Positions 24,523 to 34,464 of a DNA stretch of 64,000 bases are shown in pieces (the stretch's first letter is position 1; each line of letters starts with the position of its first letter). Source of the DNA: Nitrobacter sp051535215. Its GTDB lineage: Bacteria > Pseudomonadota > Alphaproteobacteria > Rhizobiales > Xanthobacteraceae. The position numbers and the translations under genes are program-made. The DNA is taken from positions 1 through 64,000 of the forward strand of contig NZ_JBPPLY010000005.1 of the NCBI RefSeq assembly GCF_051535215.1, read 5' to 3'. The notes under the pieces were generated by a model, which worked only from the letters and a program-made list of their open reading frames with translations, was not told the DNA's origin and ran no database searches.

Positions 24523-26145
24523 TCATTCCCACTCGATCGTGCCCGGCGGCTTCGACGTCACATCATAGACAACACGGTTCACGCCATTCACCTCGTTGAT
24601 GATGCGTGTTGCGGTTTCGCCGAGGAATTTCATGTCGAACGGATAGAAATCAGCGGTCATGCCGTCGGTCGAGGTCACCGCGCGCAGGCCGACGACGTAT
24701 TCGTAGGTGCGTCCGTCTCCCATCACGCCGACCGTCTTCACCGGCAGCAGCACCGCGAACGCCTGCCAGATCTCGTCGTAGAGCCCCGCTTTTCTGATCT
24801 GGTCGATGTAGATGGCGTCGGCCTCACGCAGGATGTCGAGCTTTTCGCGGGTGATCTCGCCGGGGCAACGGATCGCGAGCCCCGGTCCCGGGAACGGATG
24901 GCGGCCGACGAAAATCTCCGGCAACCCGAGTTCGCGTCCCAATACACGGACCTCATCCTTGAAAAGCTCGCGCAGCGGTTCGACCAGCTTCATGTTCATG
25001 CGGGCCGGAAGTCCGCCGACATTATGGTGCGATTTGATCGTCACCGACGGGCCGCCGGTGAACGACACGCTCTCAATCACATCGGGATAGAGCGTGCCCT
25101 GCGCCAGGAATTCCGCCGATCCTTTTCCCAACGCTGCGATCTTTTTGGCCTCGGCCTCGAACACGTCGATGAACAGACGCCCGATGGTCTTGCGCTTCGC
25201 TTCAGGGTCGATAACGCCGGCAAGATCTCCCAAAAATTGCTTCGACGCATCAACATGAACCAGCGGAATGTTATAGTGATGGCGGAACAGGTCCACCACT
25301 GTCTTGCCCTCGTCCTTGCGTAGCATGCCGTGATCGACAAACACGCAAGTAAGCTGGTCGCCGATCGCCTCGTGGATCAGGATCGCCGCCACCGATGAAT
25401 CGACGCCGCCGGACAGACCGCAGATCACGCGGCCCTTGCCGACCTGAGCGCGTATCTTCTCGATCGCCTCCTCGCGAAACGCGCGCATGGTCCAGTCGCC
25501 GGTGAGCCCCGCGACCTTGCGAACGAAATTGCGGATCAGTTTCGCGCCGTCGGGAGTGTGCACCACCTCGGGGTGGAACTGCATCGCATAGAATTTGCGC
25601 TTATCGTCGGCGATGACCGAAATCGGCGAGCCCGGCGCCTTCGCCACCGCACGGAAGCCTTCGGGCAGTTTGGTGACGCGGTCGCCGTGACTCATCCAGA
25701 CGTCGTATCTGCCGCCCTTTTCCCATACGCCATCAAACAGCGCGCAAGGTTCAGTGACCTCGATGGCCGCACGGCCGAACTCGCGATGATGGCCAGCTTC
25801 GACGGTGCCGCCGAGCTGCTGCGCCATGGTCTGCTCGCCGTAGCAAATCCCCAGTACCGGCACGCCCGCGGTAAGTACCGACATCGGCGCCGCCGGGGCA
25901 TTCTGCTCGAGCACGGAAGCGGGCCCGCCCGACAGGATCACCGCCTTCGGCTTCATCTCAAGAAAAGCCGCTTCCGCCTTCTGGAACGGGACGATTTCCG
26001 AATAGACGCCCTCCTCGCGCACGCGCCGGGCAATCAGTTGCGTGACCTGGCTGCCGAAATCGATGATCAAAATCTTGTCGTGCGCGGAGGTCGCGCCGGC
26101 GGCGGGGCCGGATGCTGACGCGGAAGCTTTGCTGGAGGCTGTCAT
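24523..26145 (-). CDS. guaA: GMP synthase (glutamine-hydrolysing)
   Basis: The 540-residue enzyme converts XMP to GMP with ATP and glutamine. The class I amidotransferase domain has nucleophile Cys101 (VLGICYGEQ) and His191/Glu193 (MQFHPEVVHT). The ATP pyrophosphatase domain has the P-loop GLSGGVDSSVAA, and the C-terminal dimerisation domain ends TKPPGTIEWE-like (SKPPGTIEWE). An Ala/Ser-rich N-terminal tail of about 22 residues precedes the domain. It lies in a purine-related cluster with guaB at 28770. Confidence 0.97.
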   Translation of the reverse strand: MTASSKASASASGPAAGATSAHDKILIIDFGSQVTQLIARRVREEGVYSEIVPFQKAEAAFLEMKPKAVILSGGPASVLEQNAPAAPMSVLTAGVPVLGICYGEQTMAQQLGGTVEAGHHREFGRAAIEVTEPCALFDGVWEKGGRYDVWMSHGDRVTKLPEGFRAVAKAPGSPISVIADDKRKFYAMQFHPEVVHTPDGAKLIRNFVRKVAGLTGDWTMRAFREEAIEKIRAQVGKGRVICGLSGGVDSSVAAILIHEAIGDQLTCVFVDHGMLRKDEGKTVVDLFRHHYNIPLVHVDASKQFLGDLAGVIDPEAKRKTIGRLFIDVFEAEAKKIAALGKGSAEFLAQGTLYPDVIESVSFTGGPSVTIKSHHNVGGLPARMNMKLVEPLRELFKDEVRVLGRELGLPEIFVGRHPFPGPGLAIRCPGEITREKLDILREADAIYIDQIRKAGLYDEIWQAFAVLLPVKTVGVMGDGRTYEYVVGLRAVTSTDGMTADFYPFDMKFLGETATRIINEVNGVNRVVYDVTSKPPGTIEWE

Positions 26146-26235
26146 GGCGAGGAATTACGCGACCGGCATCGGCGTCGCAACGAGAAAGGATGGAAGCCCA
26201 CACGTTCACCTCTCCCCTCGGGGCGGAAGGAACAC

Positions 26236-27534
26236 CTATCCTCGCCGCAAGACGCTGACAAAGAAACCGTCCGTTCCGGTCCGACGCGGCGTCATCAAAA
26301 GCCCTTCGTCAGAGAGGTAAACCGCAGCGAGAAAGTCGTCCGTCCTGTCCCACAGCACGGCAGCGGTCTGCGAAGGCGGCGTTACCCTGAAATCTGGATG
26401 CCGGCCGATAAACTTCCGGATTTGCTTGCCATTTTCCTGCGGCAGCACCGAGCAAGTGATATAGGCGACGCGACCGCCCGGTTTGACCAAACCGGCAGCA
26501 CGGTCAAGTACTTCCGCCTGGTCGTTCAAACGGACCTCGAGCGCGCCCGGCCGCATCCGCCATTTCGCGTCCGGATTGCGCCGCCAGGTGCCGGTCCCGG
26601 TGCAGGGCGCATCGATCAGCACGAGATCGGCTGACGCCTTGATGTCGGACAGCGGATCATCCTCCCCCTTTGGGGAGCGGACTTCCGCGTTATGAACCCC
26701 GGCGCGGGACAGCCGTTCGTGGATCGGCGCGAGCTGCCGCTTATCGCGATCGGTCGCAATGAGGCGGCCCCTGCCCTGCATCATGGCTCCCAGCGCCAGG
26801 GTCTTGCCGCCGGCCCCGGCGCAAAGGTCGATCACCTGCTCGCCGGGTTTCGCGCCGGACAACAGCGCCGCCAGTTGCGAGCCCTCGTCCTGCACCTCGA
26901 CGGCCCCCTTGATGAAATCCTCCTCCGCATGGATGCCGGGATTGCGGGCATCGGCGCCCAGCGCAATCCGCAAGCCCAGCGACGACCACGGCGTCGCCGT
27001 CGCGCCGAGATGTCGAAGCGAGGCCAGCACCTTCTCGCGTTTGGCCTTCAGCGTATTGACGCGCAGGTCGAGCGGCGCGCGGCTCGCCATCGCCGCGGCT
27101 TCCGCCGCACGGTCATCGCCGAAGATCTCCGTAAGATGCGGATCGAGCCATTCCGGATAATCCCCGGCGATATGCGCAGGCGCATCCGCGACGCTGCGCG
27201 AGGCCAGCGCCGCGCGTTCACCTTCGGAGAGCGCCTCAGGCGCGAAGCGGCCGCCGTCGCACAGCGCCGCGATCGCATCGATGTCCAGTCCCCGTTCCAG
27301 TCTCAGCATTCCGAGCAAACGCGCGCGCGGCGTGGCGTCGTCCATGATCCAGGCGCCGGAGGCCTGACGGCGCAGCGCGTCATAGACCAGCCCCGAAATC
27401 GCGGCGCGGTCGCCCGAGCCGGCGAAGCGGTGCGCGGTGCCCCATTCCTTCAGCGCCTTCGCAGCCGGCACCCGTTGGCTGTCGATAGCCTCGATCACTT
27501 CAATGGCGGCGGAGAGCCGCGCGGCTGGCGTCAT
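26236..27534 (-). CDS. rsmB: RsmB-type 16S rRNA m5C methyltransferase
   Basis: This 432-residue RNA (cytosine-5) methyltransferase belongs to the RsmB/NOP2 group. An N-terminal NusB-like RNA-binding part is followed by the catalytic domain. That domain has the SAM site DLCAGAGGKTLALGAMM, the Cys of motif IV (LIDAPCTGTGTWRRNPD) and the Cys of motif VI (ITCSVLPQENGKQI). The exact target base is not provable from sequence. It lies upstream of guaA on the same strand with a 90-base gap. Confidence 0.9.
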   Translation of the reverse strand: MTPAARLSAAIEVIEAIDSQRVPAAKALKEWGTAHRFAGSGDRAAISGLVYDALRRQASGAWIMDDATPRARLLGMLRLERGLDIDAIAALCDGGRFAPEALSEGERAALASRSVADAPAHIAGDYPEWLDPHLTEIFGDDRAAEAAAMASRAPLDLRVNTLKAKREKVLASLRHLGATATPWSSLGLRIALGADARNPGIHAEEDFIKGAVEVQDEGSQLAALLSGAKPGEQVIDLCAGAGGKTLALGAMMQGRGRLIATDRDKRQLAPIHERLSRAGVHNAEVRSPKGEDDPLSDIKASADLVLIDAPCTGTGTWRRNPDAKWRMRPGALEVRLNDQAEVLDRAAGLVKPGGRVAYITCSVLPQENGKQIRKFIGRHPDFRVTPPSQTAAVLWDRTDDFLAAVYLSDEGLLMTPRRTGTDGFFVSVLRRG

Positions 27535-27562
27535 GGCTGACTTTCGATTGGAGTCGCGGCGC

Positions 27563-27982
27563 TTACACGAGCAGGATGCGCAGCGCGAAATAAATCCACA
27601 TCGCCATCAGCACCACCACTCCCGCGAACCACGCCATTCCCCGCTGCGGGACGTTGTTCGATGTCACAAAGATGCCGGCATGGACGAACCGTGTGAGGAC
27701 AAATACCCACGACAGCACAACGATGACAAGGTCGGCGTGACGCAGCGGCAACGCCAGCGCGATCAGGACATAAAACAGCACCGGCACTTCGAACTGGTTG
27801 CTGAAGCAGTTCGCGATCTGGGTGGCGCGCACCGACCAGTTCGGTTCGCGAAGCGCGATGTCCTTGAACCGAGTCTCGCCGGACCTCAAAGACCGCGTCC
27901 GCGCGACCGCCATCCCCAACAACAACGCGAACGCGAGCCCGATAAGCACGAACACCGGCAGCAGCACCATTTGAACAGACAT
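27563..27982 (-). CDS. MAPEG family membrane protein
   Basis: The 139-residue protein has four likely membrane helices and clear MAPEG features: an N-terminal helix (VLLPVFVLIGLAFALLLGMA), the loop ANCFSNQFEVPVLFY with the conserved Asn/Glu, and RFVHAGIFVTSNNVPQRG before the last two helices. It lies directly upstream of rsmB on the same strand with a 28-base gap. Its small-molecule substrate is unknown. Confidence 0.85.
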   Translation of the reverse strand: MSVQMVLLPVFVLIGLAFALLLGMAVARTRSLRSGETRFKDIALREPNWSVRATQIANCFSNQFEVPVLFYVLIALALPLRHADLVIVVLSWVFVLTRFVHAGIFVTSNNVPQRGMAWFAGVVVLMAMWIYFALRILLV

Positions 27983-28016
27983 TTTTTAGCCCCGTTCCCG
28001 GCGCGGACAGAACGTT

Positions 28017-28634
28017 TCAAGCCGCGATCCTGGCCAGCACCTTGTCGAAAGCCGCCGCTGCGCTCTCGAGATCATCGAACACGAGGCCACCGTCGGCGGA
28101 CTGCTTCTGGCCGTGGTTGTCGCGGATGGCATCGACCGGCTCGCCGCGGTCAAGCATCGACTGCGGCGCGATCACGAAGAACTTGTGTTCCGAAATGTCC
28201 CGATCCTTCGGCAGGAATACGCCGAGTGAAACGATATCGTTGCCTCGCCGATAGGAGATATAGCGATCGATGGCAACGAAACCCGCGCGCTGCAGTCCGC
28301 CAAGCTTGGCCTGTCCGTCACTGCCGACGAGCTTGTGCGCGCGAAAACCCTTCACGCCCGTCGATTTCGCTTTGGCTGTCTCCTCGGAAAGATCGTATTT
28401 CTCCGCCATGCGCCGGCCAACGCTTGCAAGCTGCGCCGACATATCGCGCTCGAAATCCTTCAATTCGGTGCGTGGCTTCGCGGCCTTGCGCGGCTTCAAC
28501 GCGTCCCGCTTGTCCAGTTCCGCCTGGCATCGCGCGATGAGATCATCGACCGATTTCCGTTCCGCATTGGCAAGCAGGTTTTTCAGGTCGGAGTCCGAAA
28601 GCGCTGCTATCCTGTCATCCGTCCAATCGATCAT
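28017..28634 (-). CDS. Conserved hypothetical protein
   Basis: The 205-residue soluble protein has a helical, charged N-terminal half (SDLKNLLANAERKSVDDLIA, KPRKAAKPRTELKDFERD) and a mixed C-terminal half (FVAIDRYISYRRGNDIVSLG, KFFVIAPQSMLDRGEPVDAI). It stands between guaB and the MAPEG gene on the same strand. I recall orthologues in related genomes in this position but no function. Confidence 0.65.
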   Translation of the reverse strand: MIDWTDDRIAALSDSDLKNLLANAERKSVDDLIARCQAELDKRDALKPRKAAKPRTELKDFERDMSAQLASVGRRMAEKYDLSEETAKAKSTGVKGFRAHKLVGSDGQAKLGGLQRAGFVAIDRYISYRRGNDIVSLGVFLPKDRDISEHKFFVIAPQSMLDRGEPVDAIRDNHGQKQSADGGLVFDDLESAAAAFDKVLARIAA

Positions 28635-28769
28635 GTTTTACAAATTCTCTGCTGAATGGAACCGTGATGTCATTCCGGGAAAACGCATCCTGCCCCAAAG
28701 GCAGGGTTGCACAGGACGGACAGTAACGCGTTTTCGCGCCGCCGTGCGGCTCAATTTAGGCATCCGTCG

Positions 28770-30266
28770 TCAGGCGACGCCGGGATAGTTCGGGCTTTCC
28801 CGCGTGATCGTGACATCGTGGACATGGCTTTCGCGCAAACCCGCGCCGGTGATGCGGACGAAACGCGCCTTGTCGTGGAATTCGGGGATCGTTCGCGCGC
28901 CGACATAGCCCATGGCCGCGCGCAAGCCGCCGGCGAGCTGATGCATGACGTTGCCGACCGGTCCCTTGTAGGGAACCTGCCCTTCGATTCCCTCGGGCAC
29001 GAGTTTCAGCGTATCCTTGATGTCCTGCTGGAAATAGCGGTCGGCCGAGCCGCGCGACATCGCGCCGACCGAACCCATGCCGCGATACGCCTTATATGAA
29101 CGTCCCTGCCACAGATACACCTCGCCCGGCGTTTCGTCGGTGCCCGCCAGCAGCGAACCGACCATGACGATTTCCGCACCGGCGGCGAGCGCCTTGGCGA
29201 GATCGCCGGAATACTTGATGCCGCCGTCGGCGATGACAGGCACGTCGGACTTCCTCGCGGCATCGACCGCATCCATGATGGCGGTGAGCTGCGGCACCCC
29301 GACGCCGGCCACGATGCGGGTGGTGCAGATCGAACCCGGGCCGATGCCGACCTTGATGGCGTCGGCGCCGGAATCGATCAGCGCCTGCGCGCCTTCCGTG
29401 GTGGCGATGTTGCCGGCGATGACCTGGACCGCATTCGACAGCCGCTTGATGCGATTGACTGCATCCAGCACGCGGCTGGAATGACCGTGCGCGGTATCCA
29501 CCACGATCAGATCGACGCCCGCGTCGATCAGACGCTCGGTGCGCTCGAAGCCGCCTTCGCCCACAGTGGTCGCCGCCGCGACGCGCAGCCGCCCCTGCGC
29601 ATCCTTGCAGGCCAGCGGATGCGCCACCGCCTTTTCCATGTCCTTGACGGTGATGAGCCCTACGCAGCGATATTGGTCGTCGACAACCAGCAGTTTCTCG
29701 ATACGGTGCTTGTGCAGCATCCGCTTGGCTTCTTCCTGGCTGACGCCCTCGCGCACCGTCACGAGATTTTCATGCGTCATCAGTTCGGAAACTTTCTGGC
29801 GCGGATCGGTGGCGAAGCGAACGTCGCGGTTGGTCAGAATGCCGACGAGCTTGCCCGGCGCGGTGGCGCTGCCGCCGGTCACCACCGGAATGCCGGAGAA
29901 GCCGTGATCGGTCATCAGCGCTAGCGCATCGGACAGCATCGCGTCAGGGGCGATGGTCAGCGGATTTACCACCATGCCGGACTCGAATTTCTTCACCTGC
30001 CGCACCTGCGCGGCCTGTCCCTCGGCATCGAAGTTGCGGTGGATGACGCCGAGGCCGCCGGCCTGCGCCATGGCGATCGCCATGCGCGCTTCGGTGACCG
30101 TATCCATGGCGGACGCCATGATCGGGATATTGAGCGGAATGTCGCGGGTCACGCGAGAGCGGATATCGGCCTCGGAAGGCAGGATGTCGGATGCGCCGGG
30201 CTTCAGCAGCACGTCGTCGAAAGTGTATGCTTCCTTGATATCCTGAAATCCGTTTGCACGCGCCAT
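28770..30266 (-). CDS. guaB: IMP dehydrogenase
   Basis: The enzyme oxidises IMP to XMP with NAD, the step before guaA. The 498-residue product has the N-terminal barrel start (EAYTFDDVLLKPGASDILPS), a pair of CBS domains (about residues 90-200), the catalytic loop GIGPGSICTTRIV with the nucleophilic Cys, and the flap region RGMGSVGAMSRGSADRYF. I chose the ATG at 30266 because GGAG stands seven bases before it; an ATG at 30278 has no site. Length fits the family. Confidence 0.96.
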   Translation of the reverse strand: MARANGFQDIKEAYTFDDVLLKPGASDILPSEADIRSRVTRDIPLNIPIMASAMDTVTEARMAIAMAQAGGLGVIHRNFDAEGQAAQVRQVKKFESGMVVNPLTIAPDAMLSDALALMTDHGFSGIPVVTGGSATAPGKLVGILTNRDVRFATDPRQKVSELMTHENLVTVREGVSQEEAKRMLHKHRIEKLLVVDDQYRCVGLITVKDMEKAVAHPLACKDAQGRLRVAAATTVGEGGFERTERLIDAGVDLIVVDTAHGHSSRVLDAVNRIKRLSNAVQVIAGNIATTEGAQALIDSGADAIKVGIGPGSICTTRIVAGVGVPQLTAIMDAVDAARKSDVPVIADGGIKYSGDLAKALAAGAEIVMVGSLLAGTDETPGEVYLWQGRSYKAYRGMGSVGAMSRGSADRYFQQDIKDTLKLVPEGIEGQVPYKGPVGNVMHQLAGGLRAAMGYVGARTIPEFHDKARFVRITGAGLRESHVHDVTITRESPNYPGVA

Positions 30267-30448
30267 CGCCAACTCCATTGAGCGGCATGGTCGCCGCGAA
30301 ACCTGTCAGGATGGAATTGGCCGGCCAGCGACGCCTTGGCGTCGCCGTCGAATCGAGTTCCATCGGCTGGGTTGGCGGTGGTCGATAGCACGGCAGCCTC
30401 GGGAATCAAAGCGTTTGGCAGCCGTGCAGGAGGTTTTCCCGGGAACGG

Positions 30449-30697
30449 TCAGCGCGGAAAGCCGGGCGGCGGCCCGTGCTCCCGGATCGCATCGACCACC
30501 TCGCGGTGCCGGCGGTCCTCCCGTTTCATGTGGACCGCGATCAGGGCGTGGGCGGACGGCACCAGGAGCAGGATATGGAAAACCAGCCCGAAAATCGCGC
30601 AAAACACGATCAGGATCACGTTCAGGATGGCCGAGAACGGCTGCCCGTTGAACAACAGCCCGATCGGCGGCAGCAAGGCGGCAAGCACGTAGATCAT
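30449..30697 (-). CDS. Small membrane protein, Pmp3/YqaE-like
   Basis: From the ATG at 30697, with GGGAGG at seven bases, the frame encodes 82 residues. Two hydrophobic helices (YVLAALLPPIGLLFNGQPF and LNVILIVFCAIFGLVFHILL) carry the Pro-Pro-x-Gly pattern of Pmp3/YqaE stress-linked proteolipids. A charged tail (HMKREDRRHREVVDAIREHG) follows. The likeness to Pmp3 is partial. Confidence 0.55.
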   Translation of the reverse strand: MIYVLAALLPPIGLLFNGQPFSAILNVILIVFCAIFGLVFHILLLVPSAHALIAVHMKREDRRHREVVDAIREHGPPPGFPR

Positions 30698-30821
30698 GGT
30701 TTGGCCTCCCAAAACTCCACCAAGGATTTAGGAAGGCCGGCCCGCTGCGCAATAGGCGCTGGCTCCAATCGATGCTACAGCCCCGCTCCCGGTCTCGATC
30801 TACCTGCTCGGCTGAGCCCGC

Positions 30822-32294
30822 ATGACCAAGGAACGCCTGATCCCGCTGATCGTCGCCGCCGCGCTGTTCATGGAAAACATGGATTCGACGGTGATCGCGA
30901 CCTCGCTTCCCGCGATCGCCGCCGACATCGGCACCAGCCCGCTGACGCTGAAGCTCGCGATCACCTCATATCTGTTGTCGCTCGCGATCTTCATTCCGGC
31001 GAGCGGCTGGACCGCGGACCGGTTCGGCGCGCGTAACGTCTTCAGCGTCGCGATCGCCGTCTTCATGATCGGCTCGATCGGCTGCGCGGTGTCGTCATCG
31101 GTGACGGATTTCGTGATCGCGCGGACCCTGCAAGGTTTGGGCGGCGCGATGATGACGCCGGTCGGCCGCCTGGTGCTGCTGCGATCGATCGACAAGAGCG
31201 TGCTCGTCAGCGCGATGGCGTGGGTGACCGTGCCCGCCTTGGTCGGGCCGGTGGTCGGGCCGCCGCTCGGCGGTTTCATCACCACCTATTTCTCGTGGCA
31301 CTGGATCTTCCTGATCAACATCCCGGTCGGCCTCATCGGCATCGTGCTGGCGCAGCGCTATATCGATCCGATCCGCAGCGAGAAGCCTGAACGCTTCGAT
31401 CTCTACGGCATGGTGCTGGCCGGCGTCGGGGTCGGAGGCATCGCCTTCGGCCTCTCCGTCGCCGGCCTCAACCTGCTGCCAGGGACAGTTGTGATCGCGC
31501 TGATCGGCCTCGGGTCGATCTCGATGACGCTTTATGTATTACATGCCCGGCGCACCGACTCTCCGGTGCTCGATCTGACGCTGCTGCGGCTGACGACGCT
31601 GCGCGCCAGCATCTATGGCGGCTTCCTGTTCCGCCTCGGCGTCGGCGCGCTGCCGTTCCTGCTGCCGCTTCTGATGCAGATCGGCTTCGGCCTGTCACCG
31701 TTCAGTTCGGGACTCGTGACATTTTCTTCGGCCGTCGGCGCCATGGGTATGAAGACGCTCGCCGCCCGCATCATCCGTACCTTCGGCTTCCGCAACATCA
31801 TGACCGTCAACGCGGTCGTCAGTTCGGCCTTCCTCGCGGCCTGCGCACTGTTCACCGTCACCACGCCGCTGCTACTCATCATGATCATTCTCGTTGTCGG
31901 CGGCTTCTTCCGTTCGCTGCAGTTCACCGCGATCAATACGCTGGCCTATGCCGACGTCGAGCCGGAACGGATGAGTCGCGCAACCACACTGGTCAGCGTC
32001 AATCAACAACTGGCGATTTCGGCGGGCGTCGCGCTCGGCGCCTTCTCGGTGGAAACGACAATGTCGTATCATCACAGCACGGAGCTGACGGCAGCGGATT
32101 TCGGCCCCGGATTTCTGGTGGTCTCGTTGCTGGCAGCGATGTCGTCCTATTACTTCTTCCGGATGCCCGCCGATGCCGGCCATCAGGTCTCGGGCCGACG
32201 CATGGTGGTGATCTCCGATCCCACCCGCGAATCCGAGGCCGAGGAGGAAGCCGCCCGCGAGACCGTCACCGCACGGGATCAGAAGCTGAGTTGA
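30822..32294 (+). CDS. MFS multidrug exporter, DHA2 (EmrB/QacA) family
   Basis: The 490-residue protein has the 14-helix layout of DHA2 drug:H+ antiporters. The first helix carries the family pattern LFMENMDSTVIATSLPAIAA (motif D1), followed by the A-like loop GWTADRFGARNVF and motif C-like GPVVGPPLGGFITTYFSWHW. It is a single gene reading away from the guaB cluster; no regulator or fusion-protein gene is adjacent, so the substrate cannot be guessed. Confidence 0.88.
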   Translation: MTKERLIPLIVAAALFMENMDSTVIATSLPAIAADIGTSPLTLKLAITSYLLSLAIFIPASGWTADRFGARNVFSVAIAVFMIGSIGCAVSSSVTDFVIARTLQGLGGAMMTPVGRLVLLRSIDKSVLVSAMAWVTVPALVGPVVGPPLGGFITTYFSWHWIFLINIPVGLIGIVLAQRYIDPIRSEKPERFDLYGMVLAGVGVGGIAFGLSVAGLNLLPGTVVIALIGLGSISMTLYVLHARRTDSPVLDLTLLRLTTLRASIYGGFLFRLGVGALPFLLPLLMQIGFGLSPFSSGLVTFSSAVGAMGMKTLAARIIRTFGFRNIMTVNAVVSSAFLAACALFTVTTPLLLIMIILVVGGFFRSLQFTAINTLAYADVEPERMSRATTLVSVNQQLAISAGVALGAFSVETTMSYHHSTELTAADFGPGFLVVSLLAAMSSYYFFRMPADAGHQVSGRRMVVISDPTRESEAEEEAARETVTARDQKLS

Positions 32295-32323
32295 AGCCTG
32301 CGAGGCAATTGGTTAGCCGTGCC

Positions 32324-33010
32324 TCATGCGTCGGCCGGCCTGCGAAATCCCGTCGCCATCACATAGCGCTCCGACGAATCCTGCCGGCTCGCCGCAGGCT
32401 TCACGTGGCGCACCGTCTGATAATCGCGCTTGAGCTGCGCCAGCAGATCGGCATCCGCCCCGCTCTGAAATACCTTCGCGATGAACGTTCCGCCGGGACG
32501 CAATACGTCTGCCGCGAACGCCGCCGCGCTCTCGACCAGACCAACGATCCGGAGTTGGTCGGTCTTGCGATGGCCGGTGGTATTGGCGGCCATGTCGGAC
32601 AGCACGACGTCCGCGCCGCCTTCCATCATCGCGATCAGCTTTTCGGGCGCTGCGGCATCGAGAAAGTCGAGCCGGGCGAACGTCACGCCGACGATCTCCG
32701 GCATCTCGAGAAGATCGATGGCAATCACCTTGCCCCTGCCGTCGGTGGCGCCGACGCGCCTGGCCGCGACCTGGCTCCAGCCCCCGGGCGCCGCACCGAG
32801 ATCGACCACCGCCAGACCGGGTTTCAGGAAATGATACTTGTCATCCATCTCGATCAGCTTGTAGGCGGCGCGCGAACGCCAGCCGTCGCGCCTGGCCTGC
32901 GCGACATAGGGATCGTTGAGCTGCCGCTCCAGCCAGAGCTTGGACGACAGTTTTCGCTTGCCGCCGGTCTTGACGGTCACGCGCAGCCGGCCGGTGGTGT
33001 CTTTCGCCAT
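32324..33010 (-). CDS. rlmE: 23S rRNA 2'-O-methyltransferase RlmE (FtsJ)
   Basis: The 228-residue protein is the FtsJ/RrmJ enzyme that methylates U2552 of 23S rRNA. After a basic N-terminus come SRAAYKLIEMDDKYHFLKPG with the first catalytic Lys, the SAM site VVDLGAAPGGWSQVA, the Asp of DVVLSDMAANTTGHR, and Lys/Glu in the C-terminal part (FIAKVFQSG, SSERYVMATGFR). The ATG at 33010 (MAKDTTGRL) is the usual start; a start at 33043 adds unrelated residues. It lies next to the Ppx/GppA gene, an arrangement common in alphaproteobacteria. Confidence 0.93.
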   Translation of the reverse strand: MAKDTTGRLRVTVKTGGKRKLSSKLWLERQLNDPYVAQARRDGWRSRAAYKLIEMDDKYHFLKPGLAVVDLGAAPGGWSQVAARRVGATDGRGKVIAIDLLEMPEIVGVTFARLDFLDAAAPEKLIAMMEGGADVVLSDMAANTTGHRKTDQLRIVGLVESAAAFAADVLRPGGTFIAKVFQSGADADLLAQLKRDYQTVRHVKPAASRQDSSERYVMATGFRRPADA

Positions 33011-33181
33011 GTCTAACTGTCTTGCGCGGACTTGATCCGGCATCCATCAAAGAACAAGCCGCACGGGGCATCCATCATACCCTCATGCCCGCACGTGTCG
33101 CACCAGTAGCCAGCATCAGTTCTCCAAGGAAGAAGTGGATCGCCGGGGTCATAGGCGAACGAAGTGACGCCGTCTTGTGTA

Positions 33182-34246
33182 TCAATTCAGTTGAATGACG
33201 CCGTCCTCACGCATCATCTCAACCAGCATGCCCTCGCGCAGGCCGCGATCCGCCACCCGCAGCCGCGGCAGCGGAAAGGCCCGCCGAATGGCATCCAGGA
33301 TGGCGCATCCGGCCAGAACCAGATCAGCGCGTTCGACCCCGATACAGCCGTTGGCCACCCGCTTTTGATAATCCATGCCGCACAGCCGCGCGATGGTCTG
33401 GGTGATTTCGATATCGTTCATCCAGATTCCATCGACCTTCCGGCGGTCATAGCGCGCAAGGCCGAGATGAAGGCCGCCGAGCGTGGTCACCGTACCCGAG
33501 GTGCCGAGAAGGTGCATCCCGTAGAGATTGAAGCCATGCTCGGCTGCGAACGCGCCAAGATTGGCAGTGACCTCCTCTATCATCGCTGTGTAGGAATGCG
33601 GCGTGACGTCGTGTCCGCCAAAACGCTCGGCCAGCGTCACGACGCCGATCGGAATCGACATCCATGCCTTGGTGCGCGGTTCGCTGCTTTCGCGGTCGCG
33701 TTCGATCCGGACCAGTTCCGTCGAACCGCCGCCGATGTCGAACAGGATCGCGCCGCGGGCTTTCGGATGAATCAGCGGCGAGCAGCCGACCACCGCGAGC
33801 GCGGCTTCCGTCTCCCGATCGATCACCTCAAGCTCGATACCGGTCGCGGCGGCGACGCGGCTGCGAAAATTCTCGGAGTTCGACGCCGCCCTGCAGGCTT
33901 CCGTCGCGATCAGCCGCAACCGGTCTGCTTTCCTCGCACGCATCTTGTCGCGGCACACGATCAGCGCCGCGATGGCGCGTTCGATCGCCGCCTCGCTGAT
34001 GCGCCCGGTGGACGAGATGCCTTCTCCCAGCCGGACGATCCGCGAAAACGAGTCGATGACGCGGAAACTCCCGTTTGCCGGGCAGGCGATCAGCAAACGG
34101 CAGTTGTTGGTGCCGAGATCGAGCGCGGCGTAAACACCGGACCCGTCGCTCGGCGATTCGCCGAGAGCCTTTGCCATGGTCATGGCTGGTTCCTGCGGAC
34201 TGCCGCGCGGCTCGGGGTCAGCGCGACACAGCGTATCGTCATTCAT
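33182..34246 (-). CDS. Ppx/GppA family phosphatase
   Basis: The 354-residue protein has the ASKHA phosphate loops of exopolyphosphatase/pppGpp phosphatase: ALDLGTNNCRLLIA near the N-terminus, ATEACRAASNSENF, and ILFDIGGGSTELVRI. It lacks the long C-terminal HD domain of E. coli Ppx, as do many alphaproteobacterial members. Polyphosphate or pppGpp is the likely substrate. I start at the ATG at 34246; a TTG at 34270 is less likely. Confidence 0.9.
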   Translation of the reverse strand: MNDDTLCRADPEPRGSPQEPAMTMAKALGESPSDGSGVYAALDLGTNNCRLLIACPANGSFRVIDSFSRIVRLGEGISSTGRISEAAIERAIAALIVCRDKMRARKADRLRLIATEACRAASNSENFRSRVAAATGIELEVIDRETEAALAVVGCSPLIHPKARGAILFDIGGGSTELVRIERDRESSEPRTKAWMSIPIGVVTLAERFGGHDVTPHSYTAMIEEVTANLGAFAAEHGFNLYGMHLLGTSGTVTTLGGLHLGLARYDRRKVDGIWMNDIEITQTIARLCGMDYQKRVANGCIGVERADLVLAGCAILDAIRRAFPLPRLRVADRGLREGMLVEMMREDGVIQLN

Positions 34247-34464
34247 GAAATCGTCTTTCCGCGGGGGCAAACGTCAATTCGGAATACTCGCTCAACGAGC
34301 AATGCCTTTTCACGGAAAGTTTAGCAGCGCAGCCCGCCAGTGCAACCGGCCTCACCCGTCCTGACAGCCGGCTCCTTCCCCCGCCGGGCGCCCGATAACC
34401 TATCGCACTGCAAAAAATCCGGTGTCGCAATATTCCGTGACATGGAGTAACACGCGCTCCCACG

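Noticed and set aside
28675..28745. Inverted GGAAAACGC...GCGTTTTC with an inner CCTGCC/GGCAGG hairpin between guaB and its neighbour
   Set aside because: No T-run, imperfect arms and no second copy recognised; structure possible but not supported as a terminator or repeat.
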